From the NCBI GenBank assembly GCA_050012355.1, contig JBEKHI010000257.1:1-22330 (forward strand): a stretch of DNA of 22,330 nt, in the 5' to 3' direction. Both the position numbers and the translations under genes were made by a program. This document shows positions 6,736 to 14,310 of the stretch, piece by piece. The stretch's first letter is position 1; every line of letters starts with the position of its first letter. The stretch is from JBEKHI01 sp050012355. Its GTDB lineage: Bacteria > Actinomycetota > Actinomycetes > Streptosporangiales > Streptosporangiaceae. Under the pieces are notes generated by a model that saw nothing but the letters and a program-made list of their open reading frames with translations, made no database searches and was not told where the DNA came from.

Positions 6736-8096
6736 CGCGCGTCCTGCCCGAACAGCCGGCGCCGCGCCGCGCGGACCTCTCGCGCGGCGGCGGCGGGGTC
6801 CACGGTGCGCAACTCGCCGCCGTCGACCACCGGCCGGCCGCCGACGAGCACCAGGTCGGCGCGCGGCGGGGGAGCGAGCACCAGCGCCGCGACCGGATCG
6901 GAGATCGCGTCGGCGGCCAGCCCGTCCAGCCGCCACAGCGCGACGTCGGCCAGCATCCCGGGCACCAGCGCCCCGATCTCATCCGAGCGGCCCAGGCAGG
7001 CGGCGCCGCCCCTGGTCGCCAGCCACAGCGCCTGCCGGGCGGTCATCGCGTCGGCCCCGCCGAGGAACCGGGCCGTGAGCAGCGCCTGACGCAGCTCACC
7101 CGATAGCGTCGAGCCCTCGCTCGAGGCCGGGCCGTCGACGCCGAGCCCGACCGGGACTCCGGCCCGCAGCATCCGCCGCACCGGGGCGATGCCGGATCCG
7201 AGCCGTCCGTTGGAGCTCGGGCAGTGCGAGACGCCGGTGCCGGTCGCCGCGAACCGCTTCACCGCGGGCTCGTCCAGGTGCACGCAGTGCGCCAGCCACA
7301 CGTCGGACCCGAGCCAGCCAAGCTCATCCAGGTACTCGGCGGGGGAACAACCGAACGTCTGCTTGCAGTACAGGTCCTCATCCAGTGTTTCCGCCAGGTG
7401 CGTGTGCAGCCTCACTTTGCCAAAACGAGCGAGTTCCATCGCCTCGCGCATCAGGCGGCCCGAGACCGAGAACGGCGAGCACGGCGCTACGCCGATCCGG
7501 AGCATGGACCCAGGCTCGGGGTCGTGGTAGCGGTCGATCGCCTCGGCGGTGGCGGCGAGCGCGGCGTCGGTGTCCTCGACCAGGTCATCGGGCGGCAAGC
7601 CGCCCGATGACCTGCCCAGGTCCATCGAGCCGCGGGTCGGGTGGAACCTGATCCCCACCCAGCGGGCCGCTTCGACGGTCGCGCCCAGCAGGTCATCGCT
7701 ACCGGGAGGGAACAGGTACTGGTGGTCGCTGCTGCTGGTGCAGCCGGACAGCGCCAGCCAGGCCAGCCCGGCGGCCGCCGCCGCCCGCAGCGCCTCGGCG
7801 TCGATCTGGGTCCACACCGGGTACAGCTCGCGCAGCCAGCCGAACAGCGGCTGCTCAAGCGCCTGCCCCTGGGTCAGCCACTGGAACAGGTGATGGTGGG
7901 TGCTGACAAGTCCCGGCGTGGCCAGGCAGCCGGTCCCGTCGACCCGCCGCGCGCCGTCGCCGTCCGGGGCTGGGCCGTCGCCCACGGCGGTGATCAGGCC
8001 GTTCTCGGAGACCACGACGTGTCCGCTCGCGTACTCGGTCCCGGCGTCGTCCATGGTGGCGATCGCGCAGTTCTCGATGATCAGAACATCACTCAT
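6732..8096 (-). CDS. 8-oxoguanine deaminase (amidohydrolase)
   Basis: A 454-residue amidohydrolase. Metal-ligand motifs are in place: THHHLFQ (66–72), HTHLAETLDED in the middle, WLAHCVHLDEPAV, and GVDGPASSEGS. The overall pattern, including SGCTSSSDHQYLFPPGSDD, RFHPTRGSMDLG and ASGIAPVR-like NGRLGSGIAPVRRML, follows the 8-oxoguanine deaminase group formerly labelled hydroxydechloroatrazine ethylaminohydrolase. That enzyme converts 8-oxoguanine to urate and ammonia, which fits its place between xanthine dehydrogenase genes and upstream-encoded uricase. Guanine deaminase is a weaker alternative. The ATG at 8096 has GGCGGAG upstream and overlaps the preceding stop by four bases. Confidence 0.88.
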   Translation of the reverse strand: MSDVLIIENCAIATMDDAGTEYASGHVVVSENGLITAVGDGPAPDGDGARRVDGTGCLATPGLVSTHHHLFQWLTQGQALEQPLFGWLRELYPVWTQIDAEALRAAAAAGLAWLALSGCTSSSDHQYLFPPGSDDLLGATVEAARWVGIRFHPTRGSMDLGRSSGGLPPDDLVEDTDAALAATAEAIDRYHDPEPGSMLRIGVAPCSPFSVSGRLMREAMELARFGKVRLHTHLAETLDEDLYCKQTFGCSPAEYLDELGWLGSDVWLAHCVHLDEPAVKRFAATGTGVSHCPSSNGRLGSGIAPVRRMLRAGVPVGLGVDGPASSEGSTLSGELRQALLTARFLGGADAMTARQALWLATRGGAACLGRSDEIGALVPGMLADVALWRLDGLAADAISDPVAALVLAPPPRADLVLVGGRPVVDGGELRTVDPAAAAREVRAARRRLFGQDAR

Positions 8097-8542
8097 GAGC
8101 GCTCCGCCGCCAGCCGCACCGCGTCGATGATCTTCTCGTACCCGGTGCAGCGGCACAGGTTCCCGGCCAGGGCTTCCCTGATCCGCTCGTCATCGGGGTC
8201 CGGATCGCGGCTCAGCAGGTCGTGCACCGCGACGATCAGCCCCGGGGTGCAGAATCCGCACTGCACCGCCCCCGCGTCGAGGAACGCCCGCTGCACTACC
8301 CCGAACTCCAGCCCCTCTACGGTCACGACCTGGCGCCCCTCGGCCTGGGCGGCTGCTACCAGGCACGCGCACACCGGCTCGCCGTCGAGCAGCACCGTGC
8401 ACGACCCGCACTCGCCCTGTTCGCAGGCGTTCTTCGAGCCGGGCAGGTGCAGCCGCTCGCGCAACACGAACAGCAGCGACTCACCCGGCCACACGTCGTC
8501 CGCGACCCGGGCCTCCTCGTTGACCGTCATACGTACGCGCAT
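8093..8542 (-). CDS. pucE: Xanthine dehydrogenase, (2Fe-2S)-binding subunit
   Basis: A 149-residue iron-sulfur subunit with both expected clusters. The plant-type ferredoxin cluster is CEQGECGSC (40, 45, 48) with a further Cys at 58 or 60. The helical-bundle cluster is CGFC (95, 98) and CRC (130, 132). It passes electrons from the molybdenum centre to FAD. I chose ATG 8542 because GGGAG lies five bases upstream and the product then opens MRVRMTVN, as in related proteins. ATG 8530 would give the neater ATGA overlap with the FAD gene but has no ribosome binding site. The chosen start overlaps the FAD gene by 16 bases. Confidence 0.93.
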   Translation of the reverse strand: MRVRMTVNEEARVADDVWPGESLLFVLRERLHLPGSKNACEQGECGSCTVLLDGEPVCACLVAAAQAEGRQVVTVEGLEFGVVQRAFLDAGAVQCGFCTPGLIVAVHDLLSRDPDPDDERIREALAGNLCRCTGYEKIIDAVRLAAERS

Positions 8543-9360
8543 CGCGACTCCCAAGCCCAGTGAAGCGTCCTCCGTGCGAGCACTCCGAGTGCGTGCCGCC
8601 GGTAATCCGCGGTGCCCCGCACGTCGTCGATGGGCCTGGCGGCCGCCGCGACGAGCTCGCCGAACCGTCGGCTGACCGCCTCGGTGAGCTCGGTCGTGCC
8701 ACTGAAGAACTCCTCCGCCTCGGTCGCCCGCAGCGGCACCGGTCCAGCCGACCCGATCGCCACCCGCACCGCGTCGCCGTCCAGCTCGAGCGCGAGCGAG
8801 CAGACCGCGATGACCATCGCGTTGCGGGTGCCGACCTTCGCGAACAGCTGGGGTCCCGGGGCTGGTGGCAGCAAGATCGCGGTGATCAGCTCGTCGGGCT
8901 CGAGGGCGTTGCGTTTCGGGCCGGTGAAGAACTCCGCGGCCGGGATCAGCCGGCGGCCGCGGACCGAGGCCACCTCGATCGTGGCGCCGGTGGCGAGCAG
9001 CACCGGGTGACAGTCACCGGCTGGGGACGCGGTGCCGAGGTTGCCGCCGACCGTGCCGCGGTTGCGGATCTGCGGCGAGCCGACGGTGCGGGACGCCATC
9101 GCGAGTCCGGGAAGCACGTCGCCAAGCTCGGCCATCAACCGGGTAAAGCTGACGCCGGCGCCGAGCCGCAGCAGCGGGCCGGTCCTGTCCACGGTTGTTA
9201 GCTCGGTCAGCTGGCTAACGTCGAGCAATGCGGGCGGATGGAGCCGCCCGAAGTTAATACCAACCATCACATCGGTGCCGCCCGCTACCGGCAGCGCGTC
9301 CGGCCGCGCTGCCTTGAAGTCGAGCGCGGCGGCCAGCGATGCCGGGTGCAGGAAATCCAT
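8527..9360 (-). CDS. pucC: Xanthine dehydrogenase, FAD-binding subunit
   Basis: A 277-residue FAD subunit of the xanthine dehydrogenase/CO dehydrogenase medium-chain type. The PCMH-type FAD-binding domain is shown by LPVAGGTDVMVGINFG (about 23–38) and by the glycine-rich NRGTVGGNLGTASPAGDCHPVLLATGA in the middle. The C-terminal CODH_C domain is present. It accepts electrons from the 2Fe-2S subunit and passes them to NAD+ or another acceptor. The start MDFLHPASLAAALDFKA is the normal one for the family. This start lies 76 bases inside the 3' end of the uricase reading frame, an unusually deep overlap for this compact operon. Confidence 0.93.
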   Translation of the reverse strand: MDFLHPASLAAALDFKAARPDALPVAGGTDVMVGINFGRLHPPALLDVSQLTELTTVDRTGPLLRLGAGVSFTRLMAELGDVLPGLAMASRTVGSPQIRNRGTVGGNLGTASPAGDCHPVLLATGATIEVASVRGRRLIPAAEFFTGPKRNALEPDELITAILLPPAPGPQLFAKVGTRNAMVIAVCSLALELDGDAVRVAIGSAGPVPLRATEAEEFFSGTTELTEAVSRRFGELVAAAARPIDDVRGTADYRRHALGVLARRTLHWAWESRCAYV

Positions 9361-10163
9361 AAGTCGCGGGTCACCGTGCCCTCGATGAGACCGTAGGGCC
9401 GGTCCGCCGCGTGATAGACGTCGCGGCTGCCCTGCTGGAAGTGGTGCTTGTTCGGCAGCGCCAGCCGGATCTCGGCGACCGCGGAGAGCTTGTCGAGTAC
9501 CGAGCGGCCCATCGCGAACAGCGTCTCCTGCAGCGAGCGGCTGTAAGTGCTCGCGAACGCGTCGATGAGCGTGCCCCTGACCAGGTCGAATGCGTCATCC
9601 CACGACTCGACCGGGGCGCCGTACCGCCAGCGGGCGGCCACGTCGGTGGCCAGGATGCGGTCGGTGGTCTCGGCCAGCGTGGTGAACTCGTCGCGCAGGA
9701 ATCCGCGGAACTCCGAGCCCGCTGTGTTCAGCAGCGTCAGGCCGTGCAGCCCCGATTCCACTGACACCGTGTCGGCATCGGCGGTCACCGTGGCGGTACG
9801 GACGTGGCCGCCCGACCGGGCGAACGAGTGACCGGCCACCCGGTCCCACGGGTACTGCTCGATCCGCACCCGGGCCTGGCTGACCGAGTCAACGGAGGAT
9901 ACGAAATGCGTAGCGAGCCGTTCCGCGAACGTCTCGACCGACTCGACGCCGAACCTGTCGGCGAACGCGAAGACCGTGTTCTTCTGCGCGTCGGTGGTGA
10001 GCACGGCGCTGTTGTCGCCGTCGGTGTAGGAGCTGTCGAAGTCACCGCGCAGCGTGATGCTGACGTTCAGGTCGACGATGTCGTCGGAGGTCTCGCCGCG
10101 GTTGACTCGCAGCAGCCGCACCTCCGCCTTGCCGTACTGGGAGTCGTCGAGCACGATCGCCAT
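9285..10163 (-). CDS. pucL: Uricase (urate oxidase), atypical
   Basis: A 292-residue cofactor-independent urate oxidase, converting urate and O2 to 5-hydroxyisourate. Family marks are SQYGKAEVRLLRV (K12), TTDAQKNTVFAFA (T57), LQETLFAMGR (Q212), PNKHHF (N238, H240) and DRPYGLIEGTV. Two oddities stand out. Between HHF and VYHAADRPYG there are only six residues (QQGSRD), where the Arthrobacter enzyme, as I recall it, has about fourteen. After TVTRD the frame runs on for 25 arginine-rich residues that resemble nothing and overlap the FAD gene by 76 bases. ATG 10163 starts the product MAIVLDDSQYGK, four bases after the uraH stop. Activity is plausible but uncertain. Confidence 0.88.
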   Translation of the reverse strand: MAIVLDDSQYGKAEVRLLRVNRGETSDDIVDLNVSITLRGDFDSSYTDGDNSAVLTTDAQKNTVFAFADRFGVESVETFAERLATHFVSSVDSVSQARVRIEQYPWDRVAGHSFARSGGHVRTATVTADADTVSVESGLHGLTLLNTAGSEFRGFLRDEFTTLAETTDRILATDVAARWRYGAPVESWDDAFDLVRGTLIDAFASTYSRSLQETLFAMGRSVLDKLSAVAEIRLALPNKHHFQQGSRDVYHAADRPYGLIEGTVTRDLWISCTRHRWPPRSTSRQRGRTRCR

Positions 10164-10167
10164 GGTG

Positions 10168-10461
10168 CTATGACCCCCGATACGTAGAGTACGCGAATGG
10201 TGACAGCAGCAGCGGAACATGGCAATGAGCGCCGGAGGCGGTGAACCGCACCGTCACCGAGGGATAGAAGCACTCCATGCCCAGGGCGGCGAACCAGTCG
10301 CCGGTGGCGAACGTCAGTTCGTGAACGCCAGCCGTGACCTCGCCGAGCGCGGCCCGGCCGTCCACACCGGTCACCGCCGTCAGCAAGCCGAGCCTGACCT
10401 CGAGGCCCGCCGCCGGGCGCCCCCGGGCCGCGTCGAGCACGTGCGTGGTCACCGGGATCAT
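10168..10461 (-). CDS. uraH: 5-hydroxyisourate hydrolase
   Basis: A 97-residue transthyretin-like HIU hydrolase, converting 5-hydroxyisourate to OHCU. It carries the family's signatures: the N-terminal THVLD with catalytic His7, Arg36 in GVDGRAAL, FYPSVTVRF, His81 in HCHVPLLLSPFAYSTYRGS, and the diagnostic C-terminal tetrapeptide YRGS. The protein is a little shorter than the usual 105–115 residues but all key positions are present. Its ATG overlaps the uraD stop as ATGA. It lies between uraD and uricase and acts with them in the same step series in the cytoplasm. Confidence 0.95.
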   Translation of the reverse strand: MIPVTTHVLDAARGRPAAGLEVRLGLLTAVTGVDGRAALGEVTAGVHELTFATGDWFAALGMECFYPSVTVRFTASGAHCHVPLLLSPFAYSTYRGS

Positions 10462-10823
10462 GCCAGCAGCCGCCCGGCCCGCAGCAGAGCGATCTTGAGC
10501 AGCTCGGCAGTGACGACCCGCCGTTCTGACTCATCATCATTGTTAAGGCGCTGCCGAAGTTCGGCGAGCATCTCCTGTCCGCTGCGTCCCTGGGCGCACG
10601 TCAGGAAGATGTGGCCGAAGCGTTCCTCGTAGGCGCGGTTGGCGGCGGTGAGTTCCGGGCGGGTGTCGTCGGTGACGCCGGCCTGCTCACCGGTCGTCGA
10701 ATGTTCCCCGATCCGGGGGTGCGCGGCCACCACCGCGGCGATGTCGTCCCAGGTCAGCTTGGCGTAGGCGGCCTCGACGGCAGCGCGCACGTCGGCATCG
10801 AACACCGCTACCCCAGGGGTCAT
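10458..10823 (-). CDS. uraD: OHCU decarboxylase, N-terminally short
   Basis: A 121-residue 2-oxo-4-hydroxy-4-carboxy-5-ureidoimidazoline decarboxylase, giving S-allantoin. AHPRIGE with His35, GEQAGV with Glu46, and RFGHIFLTCAQGRS match the family core. Members usually have about 160 residues; here roughly the first 35–40, holding the first helices, are absent, and the HPRIG-to-EQ linker is also compact. The frame is open 20 codons upstream of ATG 10823 but then meets TAG, has no start codon, and reads nothing like the missing part. No clear ribosome binding site precedes the ATG. It is the first gene of the operon. Either this is a tolerated short form or the gene is damaged. Confidence 0.85.
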   Translation of the reverse strand: MTPGVAVFDADVRAAVEAAYAKLTWDDIAAVVAAHPRIGEHSTTGEQAGVTDDTRPELTAANRAYEERFGHIFLTCAQGRSGQEMLAELRQRLNNDDESERRVVTAELLKIALLRAGRLLA

Positions 10824-10963
10824 GCCGCTAGCTAACCAAGCAAAACGGGCGCCGGTAAGTCGCCGGATGTATGAATCCTTTGTAACACAGGGCTAGCCAA
10901 TTTGTAGCTTCCGATAAACACTGGGGAGTTAGCGTGTCCTTCGTCGTCAACGGAGGGTGTCCG
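10824..10963. promoter_or_regulatory. Divergent uraD–pucR control region
   Basis: The sequence is relatively AT-rich between 10865 and 10920. It contains a perfect 8-bp palindrome GGCTAGCC at 10891–10898. On the minus strand TTTGCTTGGTTAG (10844–10832) matches the Bacillus PucR box WWWCNTTGGTTAA at 11 of 13 positions. Its distance of only nine bases from the uraD start makes its role uncertain. Promoter hexamers are not convincing on either strand. Confidence 0.4.
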
Positions 10964-12055
10964 GTGCGGATCAAAGAGTTGCTCGAGGTGCCGGGGCTTC
11001 AGCTACGGCTGCTCGCCGCTAGCGGTGGGCTCGACCGCGTTATCAGGCACGTGTATACCACCGACCTGCCGGATCCGACCCGCTACATCGCGCCGGGGGA
11101 GCTGGTGCTGTCCGGGCTGCTCTGGTGCCGCGGTCCCGCCGATGCGGAACGGTTCGTCGGGGCGCTGGCCAGGGCCGGCGCGGTCGCGCTGGGCGCGGGG
11201 GAGGCGCTGGGCGTGGTGCCGCAGTCGGTCATCGCGGCTTGCGGGCGGCATGACGTCACGCTGCTCGCGGTCCCGGCCGAGACGTCGTTCGGCGCGGTGA
11301 CCGACGAGGTGGCCCGGCGGGCGAACGGCAGCATGTCCGGGATGCGGCGCAGGCTCGCGGATGAGATCGTCGCCCAGGTCTCCACCGGCGGCGGTGAGGT
11401 CGCGTCGCTGCTGCGCACCGCGGAACTGCCGCCGGACGGCCGCTATCTGGCGGTCGCGTTCGGCGGAGTGGAACTCGAGGTGGCCGAGGACCTGCTCACC
11501 AGCTACGCGGGCCGGGCGCTGGTCGCGACTCGCGGGGATGAGGTCGCCGGGTTCGTGCTGGAGACCCCGCAGACCCTGCCCTTCCCTGACTGGCTGCGGG
11601 ACACCGCGGCCGTTCCGATGACCGCCGGGGTGAGCGCACCCGCCGACGGCTGCGCCGGGCTGGCCGGTGCCTTGCGCGAGGCGAGCAGCGCGCGGCGGCT
11701 GGCGGCGCTGCGGGCATCCTCGGGCGCCGACGCCCGGCCGGTGGCGGTCGCGACCAGCGCCGAGGCCGATTCCCATGAGCTGCTGCTGGCCAGCGTCGCG
11801 GCCCCGGTGCTGCGGACTTTCCGTGACCGGCTGCTCGGCCCGGTCATCGATTACGACGCGCGGCACCGCGCCGAGTTGCTCCCGACGCTCCGCGCGTTCC
11901 TCGACTGCGACGGTTCGTGGAACACCTGTGCGTCCCGGCTGTACGTGCACGTGAACACGGTCCGTTACCGCATCGGCCGCATCGAGGAACTGACCGGCCG
12001 CGACCTGTCCACGCTGCCAGACCGAGTGGATTTCTTCCTCGCGCTGAGGTCTTAG
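10964..12055 (+). CDS. PucR family transcriptional regulator
   Basis: A 363-residue regulator of the PucR/CdaR type. The N-terminal purine-catabolism PucR domain begins VRIKELLEVPGLQLRLLAASGGLDRVIRHVYTTDLPDP and continues through GELVLSGLLW. The C-terminal HTH_30 domain is LPTLRAFLDCDGSWNTCASRLYVHVNTVRYRIGRIEELTGRDL. I prefer GTG 10964, which has GGAGG seven bases upstream and places the domain at the N-terminus; GTG 10934, ten codons upstream with GGGGAG, is also workable. Placed head-to-head with the purine operon, it very likely controls that operon in response to a pathway intermediate, as PucR does in Bacillus. Its stop overlaps the convergent M20 gene by three bases. Confidence 0.92.
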   Translation: MRIKELLEVPGLQLRLLAASGGLDRVIRHVYTTDLPDPTRYIAPGELVLSGLLWCRGPADAERFVGALARAGAVALGAGEALGVVPQSVIAACGRHDVTLLAVPAETSFGAVTDEVARRANGSMSGMRRRLADEIVAQVSTGGGEVASLLRTAELPPDGRYLAVAFGGVELEVAEDLLTSYAGRALVATRGDEVAGFVLETPQTLPFPDWLRDTAAVPMTAGVSAPADGCAGLAGALREASSARRLAALRASSGADARPVAVATSAEADSHELLLASVAAPVLRTFRDRLLGPVIDYDARHRAELLPTLRAFLDCDGSWNTCASRLYVHVNTVRYRIGRIEELTGRDLSTLPDRVDFFLALRS

Positions 12056-13321
12056 CCCGCGTGGCTGAGATACCGCCTGACGATGCGCTCGGCCGCCTCT
12101 AGAGCTGTGACAGGGACGCGTTCGTCAGTGCCGTGGAACATCGCGTAGTAGTCGAATCCCTCCGGCAGTACCAGCGGGGTGAACCCGTAGCAGTCCATCC
12201 CGAGCCGGGCGAACTGCTTGCCGTCGGTGCCGCCTGACATGCAATAGGGTGCCGTCGGTGCCGCCTGACATGCAATAGGGCACGACGATGCCGGCTGGGT
12301 CCTCGGCCTCGATCGCGGTGCGCATCGCCGGCGGGAACGGCGGGGCCTCGAGCGGGACCTCGCGGTGCGCGTACTCCCAGTCCACCTGCGGGCCGGTTAG
12401 CTCGTCGAGGGTTGCCGCGAACTCGTCCTCATAGCCGGGCAGCACCCGGCCGTCCACGAACGCGGTGGCCTCGGCCGGGATCACGTTGACCTTGTAACCG
12501 GCGCGCAGCATCGTCGGGTTGGCGCTGTTGCGGATGGTGGCTTTGACCAGGGCGCCAGCGGGACCGAGGTCATCCGGCGTGGTCCCGGTGGCCGCGGCGA
12601 TCGCGTCGATCGCGGCCCGGACGGTGGGGATCAGCCGGATCGGCCACTCGTACTCGGCGATCCGGGTGATGGCGGCGGACAGGTGGGCGACCGCGTTGTC
12701 CTTGTTCGGCTTGGAGCCGTGACCGGCATGACCATGGGCGGTCAGCCGCAGCCAGGCGGTGCCCCGTTCGGCGGACGCCACCGGGTACAGCCGGACGCCG
12801 TTGCCCGCGTGGAAGGTGAAGCCGCCCGACTCGCCGACCGCGACCGTGCACCCCTCGAACAGGTCGGCGTGCTTTTCGACCAGGAACCGCGCGCCGAATT
12901 CGGCGGTGTCCTCCTCATCGGCGGTGAACGCGAGCACGATGTCGTGTTCGGGGGTCGGGAGGTCCCGGGCGATGGCGAGCAGCACCGCGACCGCGCCCTT
13001 CATGTCGACCGCGCCACGGCCCCACAGCACGCCGTCGCGGATCTCGCCGGAGAACGGGTGCACCAGCCAGTCGGCCGGTTCGGCGGGCACTACGTCCAGG
13101 TGGCCGTGCAGCAGCAGCGCGTTCCCCGGGTGCCGGCCGGCGATCCTGGCCACCACGTTGGCCCGGCCCTTCGCCGACTCGAGCAGGACCGGCTCGAGTC
13201 CGGCCTCGGTCAGCCGGGCCGCGACGTACTCAGCCGCCGGCCGCTCGCACCCGTCACCGCCGCCGCGGTTGGTGGTATCGAACCGGATCAGGTCCGCGGC
13301 GAACGCGGCGACGTCACTCAC
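12052..13321 (-). pseudogene. M20 family metallopeptidase, frameshifted by a 31-bp tandem duplication
   Basis: The frame from GTG 13321 encodes an M20/M25/M40-type zinc hydrolase. It carries HGHLDVVP (His74, Asp76), WGRGAVDMKG (Asp106) and TADEED (Glu136/137). It continues correctly to PYCMSGGTDG, where an exact duplicate of the 31-bp unit at 12250–12280 follows at 12219–12249 and shifts the frame. The shifted frame ends at 12125 after about 398 residues of mostly family-like sequence and loses the final motif. The original end continues in another frame: KQFARLGMDCYGFTP, then AMFHGTDERVPV with the last metal-ligand His, ending at 12052. Removing one repeat restores exactly 413 codons. The gene is probably inactive as read, unless the duplication is an assembly error or reverts. 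Confidence 0.9.
12219..12280. repeat. Exact 31-bp tandem duplication
   Basis: Bases 12219–12249 and 12250–12280 are identical over 31 positions and adjacent. The unit is not a multiple of three, so it frameshifts the M20 metallopeptidase gene. Each copy also contains a short internal repeat, TGCCGTCGGTGCCGCC, that could favour slippage. Confidence 0.97.
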
Positions 13322-13392
13322 GCCAGGAATGTCCCTTCGTCCAGGTGACAGGTGCATCCCGATGGTATCGAGCCGGGGTCGGGCGGCCCGGT

Positions 13393-14151
13393 TCAGTAAC
13401 CGGATAGCAGCACCTGGAGGCGGGCGAGATCGGGCTGGGTGAGATGGCTGCGGAGCCGGCCGCGGTGGTCTGGGCGTCGTCCCCAGATGAACAGCTGACG
13501 CGCGTCATCGTCGAAATCGACCGAGGCCTCGTCGGCCTCATCACTGGCCCACGCGAGGGTAGCGTCGCCGTTCTCGACGACAACCCGCAGGTCGGGCTGT
13601 CCCTCGGAGCGCAGCCGCACGTGGAAGTCGGAGTCCGGATCAGGGTCGTGGCGGCGCCCGGCGGCGAGCAGAATCCGGCCCAGCTCACCTACCGAATGGC
13701 CGACGAGGTCCATGGCGCCAAGGAGCTGGCGGCTGGTCTCATCGTCGCCGGCGACGTCCCAGCGGTGCAGAGCGTGCTCGTTGCGCAGGTGCGGAATGAA
13801 CTTCGCGACTGCCATGCGCCGGCCGGTCCACGGGATGACCGCGTCCGGCTCGCGGCTGAGCACGTCATCGACCAGGCCACGCATCCGTTCCTCGTCGGCA
13901 TCGAGCCGGCTCAGCAAAGCCAGGTGCCCGGTCGCCTGCAACGGTGCCTCGCGTTCTTCGAAGCTCCGGGTCGGTGGCACCGGATCGCCTTGCAGGTACG
14001 GTTCCAGATGGCGGCTGACCTCCACGGCGATGCCGGTCACGTGCGCGGCGATCTCGTGCGTGGTCCATCCGTCGCAGGCACTCACCGCCTCCGGCGCGGC
14101 ATCGCCAATCGTCGCCATGAAGGCGTCCGCCTCACGGCTGCGCTTGATCAC
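13393..14151 (-). CDS. Mycothiol-dependent maleylpyruvate isomerase family protein
   Basis: A 252-residue protein with the DinB-like MDMPI N-terminal domain. It shows CDGWTTHEIAAHVTGIAVEVSRHL at about 26–48, and RNEHALHRWDVAGD in the middle, giving the conserved His and Glu/His positions that bind a divalent metal. A smaller C-terminal domain with DARQLFIWGRRPDHRGRL follows, resembling the MDMPI C-terminal SCP2-like part. Members use mycothiol, the actinobacterial thiol, as cofactor; most paralogues have unknown substrates, so maleylpyruvate isomerase activity should not be assumed. GTG 14151 has GGGGAGG five bases upstream. It appears to be a single-gene unit. Confidence 0.87.
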   Translation of the reverse strand: MIKRSREADAFMATIGDAAPEAVSACDGWTTHEIAAHVTGIAVEVSRHLEPYLQGDPVPPTRSFEEREAPLQATGHLALLSRLDADEERMRGLVDDVLSREPDAVIPWTGRRMAVAKFIPHLRNEHALHRWDVAGDDETSRQLLGAMDLVGHSVGELGRILLAAGRRHDPDPDSDFHVRLRSEGQPDLRVVVENGDATLAWASDEADEASVDFDDDARQLFIWGRRPDHRGRLRSHLTQPDLARLQVLLSGY

Positions 14152-14228
14152 TGTGGCCTCCCCGCTCGCTTCTCAGTTACCGCCGAAGCCAGCGGCAGCC
14201 CGCCCGGCCACAGCCGGATCAGCGCTCT

Positions 14229-14267
14229 GGCCCAGGCTATTGTTTCTGATAACGAAACACCAGGGCC
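14229..14267. promoter_or_regulatory. Composite inverted repeat upstream of the MDMPI-family gene
   Basis: An inner perfect repeat, TGTTTC (14241–14246) and GAAACA (14254–14259) around TGATAAC, is flanked by GGCCCAGG (14229–14236) and CCAGGGCC (14260–14267), which pair except at one position. A four-base bulge separates the inner and outer arms on one side. It lies after the end of the mannosyltransferase gene and before the MDMPI-family gene, both minus strand. It could be a terminator for the first or an operator for the second. There is no T-run. The rest of 14152–14310 shows nothing else. Confidence 0.5.
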
Positions 14268-14310
14268 TGCGCATCCGGTGGGTGGTGCGGGCTGGGGTCC
14301 GCTGCCGCAC

